Assembly (NCBI RefSeq): GCF_040115645.1
Contig: NC_089556.1
Coordinates: 1,178,001-1,242,000, forward strand
Length of the DNA: 64,000 nt
Direction of reading: 5' to 3'
Source: Euwallacea fornicatus
Taxonomy: Eukaryota; Arthropoda; Insecta; Coleoptera; Curculionidae
Within the stretch, counting starts at the first letter, position 1; every line of letters begins with the position of its first letter. Under the pieces are notes generated by a model. The model was not told the DNA's origin, made no database searches, and saw nothing but the letters and a program-made list of their open reading frames with translations. Below are positions 49,318-61,000 of this stretch, in pieces. Made by a program: the position numbers and the translations under genes.

Positions 49318-51606
49318 AGAGCCCGTTAAAGCGTGAAATATTTAAATTAGGGCCTGCAGTGTACACATTTCGTGGCCGCGATTGGAGATCGGGCATTAGA
49401 TTTACATTATGATTTAGCTTCACTCGATGCACAACATTGTTACGTCTGCCAGATTCATTAATTACTGCGGAGAGTCCGTCCTCCTCCCCTCCCCCTCTCC
49501 CCCTTGCGATGTAAAGCGGTTTATGTAACCAAGCAGTTGCAACTTGCCTAAATTGAATGAGATGCATATTCTGGAAGAAATGTAATCGCGTTTCCGGAAT
49601 ATGCCGGGCAATCTATCTTGTGGGTTGGGATTAAAAGCTGAATGGTGCGAGCAAGCTCTAATGTCGGTTGTTGGTATCAAGAGAATTCCGAGTACATTTT
49701 TATGCGGATGACAATGATCGCATTCGCGTTCAGCGACGCTAAATCCGGCCTGTAAACCAATAAACACATTTGGTGATGTATCAAAGACAAAATCGCTTTG
49801 AAATCACGTAAAAGCCACAAACCGCGTAGAACAATAGATACAATTCACCTGTTGATTTTCGGGATTTTAGCAGCACCCGCCTCTGTTTTGCCCCATTCCA
49901 TTTAGCCGGTATTCAGAACTAATGACCAAGATAGTCCGACCGAGACAGGTGAACCAAAGCGAATTTGGACGATCCATTTGGAACTCTTTTCGACTTTAGT
50001 GGAATTAACAATGTTTATTAACTATTAAGCTATAGAATTCCCTCGGCCATGGAAAAGAATAAAACTGAATTGCAAGTTTTTGAGCAGGCAACATTTTCCT
50101 GCACCAGTGTCTTCTAAACGTATTAAAGCAATTTCCAGTGTCAACATTCTGCAAGCTCCATGTTGCCTTCTCAAGGGTTCGTATTAAATTAACTTGTTTT
50201 CGTTCCACTTTTTATATTGAATTCGCTTTAGTTTCCCCCAGTGTTGTAGGCAATTGTCTTTTAAAACCCAGATGCGAACTTAAGAAAATATTTACAATTC
50301 CGCCTTTAAGTTCCGCTCCATTTTGTCGCCAAATTGCTTCGAAAAAACTGTCTGTAAAACTCAATAATTTCAATTTCTCTAGGGAAAACTTGCAGTGGTG
50401 CGTTCGGGGTATTAAAAACTCATAAAGGGGGCTGATCCGTGCCTGCGATTTGCCCATCATCATACCCAGATTCGGTTGACAGGCTTCACTTTCAACATCA
50501 AATTTATAAGAGGTGCTTTCCTTAAGCTTTGAATGTACGAAATTGAATTCTCGTCATTCTGTCACCACAAAAGAAGAAGAGTCTTTCCAGCGACAAGGAG
50601 ATTCGTTTGAGACACCATATAAAAGAACGCGAAGAGAAAAGTTTGAAATTGCGAAAAACGTTGTCTTTTTGAAAAAAAAATTTTTCGATTTAGAACTCTG
50701 GATCCCGAATCGGGTACGTAGCCCAAAATTAACATTCAAGCAATGGCCCTGAACTCAGATACATTAAAAACTTCCAATTTACGACAGTGAGCGAGAGATG
50801 ACGCGAGAACAGCCCATGATTATAAATTGGTGTGTCGGGGTCAAGTGGACTGCAGTCCGGCGTGTAAACTGGCCAAACGGTTTGTCGTAGATTCGCTCTC
50901 AATATACGGCGAGTCTGCAAATCTATCGCATAAGAAAAAATTCGCAATCGAAGTACATGAGACCTCTGAGACGGCCATCAGAGAGACGATTCAGAATTAG
51001 TACTCTAGCCTCAAATAGGGTGCCTGTCAAGGCTGTAAACTGGCCGGAGTGCTGTAACTCTATTCTTAATTCGTGGGCTATGGGGTTAAATACGACGCAA
51101 TCGGGTCAGTAATCTGACGTAATGACGCTGCCGTTACGGGTCTTTTTTGTCTCGAGGAAAATCTCCTAAGGGCACAGGTCTGGTGTTCCGGCGACCGGAT
51201 TAGTGCGGGGCACCTGCCCACTAAATTTCCTTTCCCGGCGGCCTGCAACGAACCGGAATTGTCAAAAAGCACACCTACACGAGGCTTACGTAAGCCCTCA
51301 GATTAAGGCAAATGAAGTTTCTGATCTCGAATTCTGAAAGGTGAGAGACGCTTCGAAGTTGGTGCGATACAGATTGGTCCGTGGACTCGTGTAACGTGCG
51401 TATCTGATGTAATTTGCGGATTGCGAGTCTGCAAATGTTCACGTCATTTCGGTGCGAACGCGGAGGCGTTCGGAGTTACCAAATTTTCCGGGGGGCGGGA
51501 AATTTGGTACGGCAGAGCAGAAAAATCAGCGCCACGTCTGGCGCCGCTCCCCCAGCTTCCGTTTAACTTTCATAATACCTGAAGCTACATTTAAAAAATA
51601 ACTGAC
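49318..51606. other. Non-coding stretch
   Basis: Nothing recognised. Moderately GC-richer around 51050-51550. Open frames are short and often open on both strands. Confidence 0.4.
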
Positions 51607-52320
51607 CTTTTCACGCACGCCATTGAATTTGCTCTTAAATTAAAACCAACGATACGACCGACAGGTGCAATCTCAGCCTCGACCTTCACCAATCCACCTG
51701 TCGATGGCTCCCCGAGAACCGAATCACCTGCGTCTTTAACTCCGACCACAAAATTACCTCCGAATCTCCGCAGCTGTTTACAATAATCGTTAACAATCAC
51801 AAAATAGCTACTTGAATTTTATGAGTCGGCTTAAAGTTTAAATCCATCCAGATACAACGGATCCCAATTGATTCAAGACAGTAGTTCATTTCAACTAAAA
51901 TGCAACACACAACAAACGTAATCAACACTTGGCAGATTACAGCAGTCGTGTTTCTATATGAACTTTGGTCTTGCCAAGTAAAATAGACTGCACCAAATCC
52001 TCTGGAGATGTGGCCGGGAACTCCAGAGGCCTCTGTTTGTCTCATTAGGAAGTCAAAGACCGAATCCAGTTTGCCAGCCAACTGCTTAATGGATGGCCCT
52101 AGTTTAGGATTTTCGGAGGAAAAAACACGTAAGAATATTTCAAATTTTCCCCCATCGCAGGGTGCCTTAAATTGCACCTTTGATCTTCAGCTAAACTATT
52201 TTAGGTCGAGGAGAGACGGTCGATTAAAGGTGTCTATGCCATCGCGGTGTCTTTTTAACATATACTTACGGTTTGAAGAAATTTTCCGAAAAGACAGTTT
52301 ATCGATAGAGCATGCGCCAT
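51607..52320 (-). CDS. Candidate small multi-exon gene, unknown function
   Basis: A possible gene model on the minus strand. An ATG at 52320 opens 17 codons (starting MAHALSINCLF) that stop exactly at a GTAAGTATA donor. After 104 bases an AAG acceptor at 52166 leads, in phase, into a frame that stays open to 51797 (fragments: GGKFEIFLRVF, PSIKQLAGKLDSVFDFL, GVPGHISRGFGAVYF) and ends with a hydrophobic segment. A second open block, 51773-51607, follows a GTAAACAG acceptor and ends at a GTCAGT donor (FGGNFVVGVKDAGDSVLG). I could not find a clean join between the last two blocks or a final exon with a polyadenylation signal. No domain is recognised, and chance open frames of this size occur elsewhere in the window. 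Confidence 0.25.
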
Positions 52321-55300
52321 AGCGGAGTTTAAATAGCAAACCCTATTACCGCAGCTGAGATAAGTAAATGAAACTATGTTCCAACTCTATCCTAAATTGT
52401 TTCGCTTGTAAACAAAGCAAAAAAGCAAAACGAAGGGAGTCTGCATTGTAACCGACCGACCGACATCGACATTCACTTTCCAATAACATTTTCAAGACGG
52501 TCGAGAAGAAAGAAACATAAAAGAAAACAAAACTGGAAAGGAACGTTTCCGTAAACGACCCCTACAACTTTCAAATTCAATCTCCCTCGGACCTCGGATG
52601 ACATGGACGTTCGTCGAAAACGAAGACATTTTTGTCCGGCGCCGGCTTTGATCTATTAGATATGCAGGAAGGACAGTGGCGGAGCACTAGTAGCAGCGGT
52701 GATACCCCTTTTTGATGTAGTTCCCTTAAAAACGCCGTGCGAGAGGACGTGCAAGCTCGGGATTAAAATTCATTTCCTTTACGCTCCAGATGTTGGAGTT
52801 GGGGAGCAGTTCGAACTGGGAGGGATTAATGGCGGGTGACAGTTCTGCCTACAACACTGGAAATTGGAAAAAAGGGCCCCATGTCCATCTATTTTCCATG
52901 TTATTGGTTTGATTCGACTGTGTCAATAGAAGCGGTCGGGCTTTCAGGTTTCGACGACTCCTCACAAAAGATTCAAATGCTCGGATAAGTCATTCTTCCT
53001 GCTGTGGTCCTGTATTTACTTTTTCTACTCCGCGTTTGGACTTCTCGAGTGGTATTTAAGGAGGAACAATTTATTGCAAGTGTGTTTACTTCGGACTTCA
53101 GACCAAAATTTTCCTCGCAGCAGTGTTTTTAAGCTCAAATTTCATTCAGACAAGCGACTAATTGGCCCTTTCCTTTTAGGGGTTTTTGTATCGAAATTTC
53201 CAAATGGGAATGAATAAAAGAATTTCCAATTTGCATTGTTTTGATTTAGCTTTGGGAAGCAGGTTCCATTAAAACTGTTTGTTATTATTTCCTCCTCGGG
53301 TATTATTGTTTTCCAGGCTTGGCTGAGGCTTTCTTTATGTCTGTTGTTTTTCGCTGTTGACTCAATTAAACCTATGTATCTTTGGGGGCTATTGTGTAGA
53401 TAATAGGGGGTGAAGCCAAATTATACAACAATACTGGAAAATACGTTATTCGCGGGAAGGAGAATTTTAAACTGAAATATGAGGATTGTGTATCACTTTC
53501 GGATTTTCTGCATCTTCATGAAAAATGTGAATACTTTCTGATCCGGCAGCTTAAAACAAAAGCAATTTAAATTCATCCATCGAAAGAGACAGTAACACAT
53601 CGTTCTTGATATATGCAATGCATTTATATTGACTGCTTTGCACGTAACGCTCGCTGGGCGGGCCGGGTCCTGAAACACGCAGAACTTCATTCCATACCTG
53701 TTCCTGTTATGCTTTCGTATATCTTGAACACCCCCTGGCGTGGGGTAAAACTTGATTGATAAGATTTTTACGTGCTGCAACCGACCTCCTATCAATTTCT
53801 GAGGTGTTTCCGGTGCCATTGTAGGTATCACATGAGGTCTGAAAATATGGAAACTTACGTGGGTGCGTCGATTTCCTTGAGCCAAGATCTTGAATTAGGC
53901 GAAGGGATTCGACGGAACAAATCACGTTGAAAGTTTCGACACGTGAAACTGGAAAAAAACACCACGACGAGCGAATGGTGATCCGCTGGTAGGGAATCGA
54001 GAGCAGTTAGCGCAAGTGCACACAAGAAGTCAGTGCTTGGTGGCCACTTCGGATGGCTGTTCGGCCATTCATCATCCGCCACTAATGGATATTGCGTTAT
54101 TGCTTATTGGGCGGTGATGAGGTTTTCGTTCCTTAATACAGGCCAAATTCGTTACCAGCACATAAATACCTTGACAAAATATAAACTTCAACGGAAATAT
54201 GCTACATGCTAAACGAATTCTAAACTTATTGCTTGATTTCAGAGATTTTTTCGTTTCCCTGTAGGTCTGCTCGTAGATCATGTCTGTAGCTTTTTAGGCA
54301 AGGTTTGGTGCCAGCGCATACCGAGTGAGACAAGTAGGCACAAATGTTTTTTCTTTCTATATTACGAAGCCATCTACGGATTTCATTAGCATTTAAAAGT
54401 TGTCACATTTTAAATCACCCTCCAGACACGTTTTTTCGCAAAATTTCGTTTTCTTAGTGCACGTCGATATCTCTAAGAATGATGACCGAGTTACGGAGTA
54501 TGAGACAGGACCAGAGCAAGTTTTCTTTGCTTAAGGCACATTTTCGTTTGTTTCAAGCGATCTACGAACACCGACAATCATTTTTACGGACACCTGCGGA
54601 ATTATCATTTTTCCCTATTCTGATGACGTTTCTTACTTTAGTTCCTGAAAAACTGGATTATCGCATATCAATTTTTTGCAACTCGTTAAAGTGCAGCATT
54701 CGTCGCCATCGATTAGACCGAAAAATGGCTCCCCAAACGTTCCCAATCTTTTCTGAGAAAATTGGACAGCCACCTATTTGTCGGCACCCTCAGATTTAAA
54801 AGCGAAATAAGCATATTGAGATTTCGTCTCACGCGGTTACCCGCACCTCCCTTATTACGTTATCCAGATTAAGGGCCAAAGGAACTCTCTTCGATTTTGA
54901 TTCCTTAGGCAATCTGCCTTAACGCGAAATGAGCTTAATGATATCAATCAATCCAATCACAGATCTTCATTGAGCTTCGGCTGAGAATGATTTCGTTCGG
55001 TGCTGCGTAAATATTTATTTGTGTTACAGGCAAGTGAAAGATTTCACCAGATCGTAGTAGTAACCGAATTGGAGTCTGGAGCCCACAGGCAGGAGTGGCC
55101 TTACCAACCTGACGAGCTGGGAGAAATTTTCAATTAACGCTCCCCTACCCCCCGAGAAGAAGTGCCGACAAGGAAAGTCCGCCGCCCTTCCTGGCCCCCT
55201 CTCACTGGTACTACCCATAGGCGCGAAAACTAGGTAATGTTCTTTGCAGATTTCTAGTTTCAAAGGTGTGCGGCCTTAAAAAAAGAATGAACTAGAAGGA

Positions 55301-56663
55301 CAAATGGAAGCCTAAAAATTCAACGCTCTTGGTGTCTACGTAGTAAACCAACGGCAACCTACTGATATATATCTCACCTAAGCATCTTACACTTTATTTA
55401 ACTTGACTTTTTCATCGAGCCCTAAATTTGTGACTAAAAAATTTAAAGCAAGTCTGACTCCCAATATGCGTCCTCCAGTGGCTGTAAATTTTGATCAGGC
55501 ACCTTTTGGGAGTTCGTTCGCAATCTTGGCATACTTTGGGTAAATCTTTATTATTTTTACTTCTTCTAACTTCCGTGTTTTATTCTTCGGAAATCTGGGC
55601 TAAGAGATAAATAAATTTCCATTAGACTCAAAATCGAGCTGATTGAACTGGGCTTTTATCCTGGGCAAAGCGAATTTAGGGCAGTTTGCAACTTTGGAGA
55701 TGTGAATTTATTAAGATCGATTTCACTTACTTTCAAAGCACAATATAACGCAAATTTGTTTGGAAATGTTTGAAGAAAAACTGGTGGCAAATAAAAGAAA
55801 AACCGCATTTCAATGCTCCGTTTGCTGGTCTCGAGGATGGGATTGACAAATGGCTGGTAATTCAAACAAAACCTATCTGAGAACTTTTTCATATAATTCC
55901 GATATTGCAACCATCAGCTTTTTCAATATATTCAGGCCCTTTCCGCCTTAACACGCAGCATGTTTTTATAACCCGAATAAAGTTTTATTGGAAAAAGTTG
56001 AATAATCAGGATTCCAGATAGATATAAAGTTGAATCGTTTGGAATTTTGAGATTTTTTCGTGCTATCGTTTCACCGGTTGCGTTGTTCACGTGATTAACT
56101 GTCTTTTTCTGGTGAACAAATTGCCTCGAAAGGTGTAAAAACTGCTCACAAATCCAGACGTGTAGCTATAATGAAGACAACTTGTTGCTACTAATTTGGC
56201 TTAATTTGTTTGGATCAATTCTCGCGGACTTGCTAGAGGAAAAGCAATTATTTTTCTGAGAACCTTTTCTGTTTTCCATGTTTCCAATCTGGCGGTGTTA
56301 TGTTGATAGAAATCTAATTATTACCGTCTTTCCAGAGCCAAATTGCCCAAGAATCTCCAGTCAACCCAGACGGGCTGCCAGAGTTAACTTCTGACACTTA
56401 CTTCCTTTTGAAATTTTAGCTGCTCTAAATCGTGTCAGTGGATTTGTAATTCCTACACAAAACATGTAATAAACTTTTTAACTCGACTTTGAACGGTGGT
56501 TGAACCCAGATCGACGAAAAAGTTTTTACAAGATATTTCCTTTATATAACAGAGGTCCAACTTTTCTCTAAGAAATGTTATATAAGTTTATGTTCTCCAA
56601 GAAGCCCAGAAGTAGTAAAAGAAAATTTAAATTTTCTAACGTCTGCCTGGATTATTTGCGCTT
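52321..56663. other. Non-coding stretch
   Basis: About 4.3 kb. On the minus strand 53531-54060 an ATG-led set of open pieces with splice-like borders can be strung together, but no family is recognised and it may be chance. Frame 54479-54799 (+) is open without a domain. Confidence 0.35.
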
Positions 56664-56721
56664 CGTTTCACATTTATTTAATAAAAATATAAAGGGAATA
56701 TTTCCAGGAGAGGCTTGTTTT
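56664..56721 (+). repeat. Direct repeat, left copy
   Basis: Begins CGTTTCACATTTATT and ends GCTTGTTTT. It matches 58004-58060 at most positions. Confidence 0.7.
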
Positions 56722-57613
56722 AGAGTATAACTTTAAAATGGAGATTTTTGATGTTTTAAGCTGTACTGTTTCCGCGCATTCGTAGTTATTACTCCGTTCT
56801 GAAATTCGTATATTTTAAGAATTATAAAACTGAAATACATTTAACCGTCACATTTTAAACCTCCACACATTAGATTACAAAATTTCACTCAGTTTCCGAC
56901 ACGCGAAATGCACAATTCGTTGCAGAGTGCTCTAAAATTAGCATCCTTCGAAGCTCATTTTAAACGGCCTAGAACCTCAATTTAGTCATCCAATACATGA
57001 CCCGTTTTCGTCGATTGGATTAAAAAAAATCGCATTTTTTCAATCTATTTTTGACCACTTATCTAAAATTAAACGCCCATATCCATGGAACCCGTAGAGC
57101 AATTGCGATAAACATAGCTCAATTAACTGCCTCGATAATGCGTTTAAGCCTATATTGACTGGCTGGCAATGACTCTTTTAGTTTCTGATGACGCGGCACT
57201 TTGATATCTTCTTTCGCGTATTTTAAACTGCACGGAAAATTATCGAAAGGGGCCAGGTATGGAGCATGCACCTAATTTTTACGATTATTCCAGGTTTACA
57301 CGGCTATATGTGGATGACCCCCTGAGTAACTGCCTCGAAAATTAGCTGAACCAACTGCCTCGACGATCCTTTCAGAATGCACACACCAGATTGTAATCAA
57401 TGTGTCAGTTCCCGAGATACTTGGTCACGTTAAAACACACTTTAGAAGGCTGCCAATGCGACCGTGCCTCAAGTGGCATTTCCCAAGCTCGATCAGGACA
57501 TCACATAAGACATTTCGGTTCGAGGTAGGATGCGTATTAGTTAATTGTATCAAAAGACGACAGAAAATTCCGGAACGCACCTGGAAATATCTAAAGGGAG
57601 CAGTGTGCATATA
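56722..57613. other. DNA between the direct repeat and the inverted-repeat element
   Basis: No coding signal. It contains a recurring phrase ACTGCCTCGA near 57127, 57331 and 57354, suggesting diverged internal repetition. Confidence 0.45.
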
Positions 57614-57961
57614 CAGGGTGTAATCAAAATGGCGCGCGAGGGCTCGAGCACGGCACGACAACTACACCCTGGTCCCCACGAGACTGATCGAAATGACATT
57701 TGTCGGTTTTTTACATTTTTACGAATAAATTTACTTCTGCGGTGTCATAACGTTAACGTGCCACTTGATGATTGGCAGCGATATGGGGACTTATTCATTA
57801 GCGGGACATTCTGATGACTGGGAAAATGCCGGAATGAAGAGTTTGATTTTCAAATTTCCACCTATGCCAGAAAAGCGGTCGATCTAATTACTTTTATGAA
57901 GCTCCCGGCAGGATTTCCCACAACGCACCGAAGAGGTTGCCCACATTTTAAATACACCCTG
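57614..57961. mobile_element. Short inverted-repeat element (MITE-like)
   Basis: Ends are inverted copies: TACAGGGTGTAATCAAAATG at 57612-57631 against the complement of 57944-57963, 18 of 20 positions equal. The outermost TA on each side is a plausible target-site duplication, as made by Tc1/mariner-type elements. The interior has no transposase frame, so it would be non-autonomous. Length is about 350 bases. Confidence 0.6.
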
Positions 57962-58003
57962 TACTTGCGTGTATATGGTTTGTCTATTGTTAAAAATTTA
58001 TAC

Positions 58004-58060
58004 CGTTTCACATTTATTCGATAAAAATGCAAATTGAATATTCCCAAGGGGAGCTTATTT
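58004..58060 (+). repeat. Direct repeat, right copy
   Basis: Partner of 56664-56721, same orientation, about 1.34 kb downstream and 40 bases after the inverted-repeat element. Confidence 0.7.
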
Positions 58061-61000
58061 TTTTTCTGGCATTGGCAGATGTTGCTCAGGTTTATATAAA
58101 ATGTTATGAATTTTTCAAACTTAAGTGTACGGAATTGATCTAAATTTCGCTATTTTTCATTGTACGTAATGAGCTAACTTGACAATATTGAGTATTGGAA
58201 AAGTCGCAGGGCCGTACCCAACAATTATCCGGATTCATCCAGAAGAAACCGCGAGGAAGCCGATCGAATCCATTAATTTCTCCTACATGCGCGTGAATGA
58301 TCTCGGTGATATCCTCGCTATTGGCATTCCTCAGTCGAAAATAATCTGAATGTATAAGGCAAGAACCTCAAGATTTGTTACAATGCAAAAACGAACAGTT
58401 CGAAAGAAAAGCAAAACAGAATCCTTAAAGCAAATTCCTTCCTAACAGTAACCGTAAACGTTTCGTTCCCATTCTTGGTGAATCAATTTAGAGAATGATT
58501 TATCCGAATTCGGGCAGTCTCTCGCAAATACATCTGGTAGTTTGTTATTTAAATAGTTCACTGTATCCGCCCACGTTCACTGAAATCCTTTAACTTCCTC
58601 CATCAGTGCGGCTGGCTTTGTTTCTCTAAACTTGTAAATAGTTGCGATTTAGTATCGTGAGAAAGGATCGATTAGGACTTATTGGAACTAGCAGCGAAAA
58701 CATACCGTTATATTTTTCATAGTTGATGATCAGATTGTAGATAACACGTAACTAATGGAGTGCTATGGAAAAAGTTTGTATCAACAGTAATTACGCAGAA
58801 AACAGGGCGGGTGCACGTGCTATTTTCAGCTTGCATGCAAACATGCACGGCTCCGAGAACTAAGAAGTGGATTGAATTAATCAGCTCGTGGGTCATCATA
58901 ATCAATACTGGAACTTTTGTAACGCGAAAGCAAGGTCGTTTGGCAATTTGCCCTACTTGGTAAAATGTATACTCGCATCAAAATAATAATCCTCATTTAT
59001 CTCCCAACATATCCGAACATTGCAGAATGCACGTGCGAGTTCCGGGCACAAAACTGGCGCCAATTTATCAAAATCCTACATATCTGACCCAGTTTTGCTC
59101 ATACTCGTGTTCTTGACGCTGACATTTTCTGAACACTCGACCCACCTCAAGGATTATTGTTTTCATAATTTCAGCCGAAAAAGGGGAAATTTAAATAATG
59201 TTAAGAACCTCCACCTGAAAGTCCCTTTCCATGTACTGAAATGGACATGACGTTAACCAGTAAGGAAGATAAATGGCACGTTTTGGATTTAAAAGGCATT
59301 TTTTTTTGCGTGTAACAAAGTAGCTTTCCACCTAACACTGGGTTAAATGACTTGGTAAAGCGTCAGGGAGAGAGCGAACGTGGCTTTTAAAAAGGCCCCA
59401 CTGTAAAAAATGTCCTTTAGGTAGGCTTTAATCGATATGTTTTACCAGAGTTTTCAGACCAATAATAAATTATTTTCTAAAGCCGTTTCGCATACCTAGG
59501 AAATTCGGCAGGAGCATTTTTAGAATATTTCATATCAAGCAGAGGAAACTGCAAAATTGAGTCTGTCGTCGTTCATAGAACTTTATGTGTGGGATTTCCA
59601 GCAATATGTTGGAAGATATCCGCACAAAAGTTGAATGCCATCCATTCAAAGCAATCTCCAAATGTCATGTGTGCAACGGAATTTCAAACGATCCGAGAAA
59701 TTTTTATTTGACTGCCTGGAGGAGTTTAATGTGCCCCCCGAACATCCAGAACGAACCTCGGATTAATCATCCTTCTTGTCAATAAGGTTTCGATTTTCAT
59801 TAGCTGCATAACCAGTAAATCTCCCCCCGTGGGTCATAAATCCCTGCATTGTTTTAAACAGGCGACGTCATTTAATTGATTCTTTCCAATAAAATTTATG
59901 GACCTTTCAAACGCAAAACGAGGGACAGTGGTCTCCGGATATAAATCAACTGGACCAGACCAGTTTCGCGTATTATTGGAAAATTTCAGGTAAACGAGTT
60001 TTAATCAAGTGGGTCGTTTCAAGTGAATAGAAAACATTCCGTAATTTTTTTAGCCATATTTACAATCACTCAAAAACCCAAACATAAAGAGATGAAAGTG
60101 GAGCGAAAACGGCGAAAAAGTCTAAATATACGGAACAGTCAGATGAGGAATTAACAGGGTTTAAGATTGGAAGAGGTGCCAAAGGAGACAAAACTGTTCG
60201 AAAGTCCAAAAGCTCGATCGAGACATTCACGTTGAACAACTCGAAAATGGTGTTGCTTTGGTTCCTGAGGTGCGAGTTACTTTGACACCTACAAGCTGCT
60301 TCGAGAATAATTCTCAAAGCTCCAGCGGCTCACTTCAAACTGTTGGGCGTCGATATCTCGGACATCGGTGGCAAAATTGCCAGTAGACTTATCTCAAATT
60401 AATCGCTTAAATGAGCTCCACAAACGAGCACAATTGACATTGCGTCGGCATCACACCCTTAGGCTATGGCGGTTACACCCAGTATAATCACGTCCCGAAT
60501 AAATACGAATATATTGATCTGATGAAAAAACTAATGCGTCATATTAATTATTTGCTGTTATGTAGGGCATTTAGGGATGCGCAATTCGATGCCGACATGA
60601 AAATCTGCATTTGAGGTATATACAATCAGGACCGATGATAAAATTGCTAAAGGACGGCTTCGTTCATTGTCATTTTTTTTCTGTCCTGTACCGCAACCTT
60701 CAATATGAAATAATGAACTTAAGTCTGAATTTTCAGCCCGAAGTGGCCTCAGGCAGGTACGTCTTCGTTTAAAGCCATGAAAAAACACTTGAGCTGAAGT
60801 AAATTTAATTTTTCAGTTATATCTCCCGTAGTAAAATTTCTCTCCCTCCAACACCTATGTAAATAAATTTCTACGTGCAACAAGCTTCTCACTACTGGCT
60901 TTTTCGCTCTATTTACTCGTTCTCCATTGTGGAAAAACTGAAATTTTAAAAACTAACACGAAGGAATGCAAAATTAAAATGAAGTTGTACCACCATACTG

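Noticed and set aside
49321..49567. Ser/Leu-repeat protein on the minus strand
   Set aside because: It is an artefact of reading through the neighbouring GA/GATA microsatellite.
53531..54060. ATG-led chain of three open pieces on the minus strand with GT-AG borders
   Set aside because: The first donor is weak, no polyadenylation signal follows, and no family is recognised; such chains arise by chance in long AT-rich DNA.
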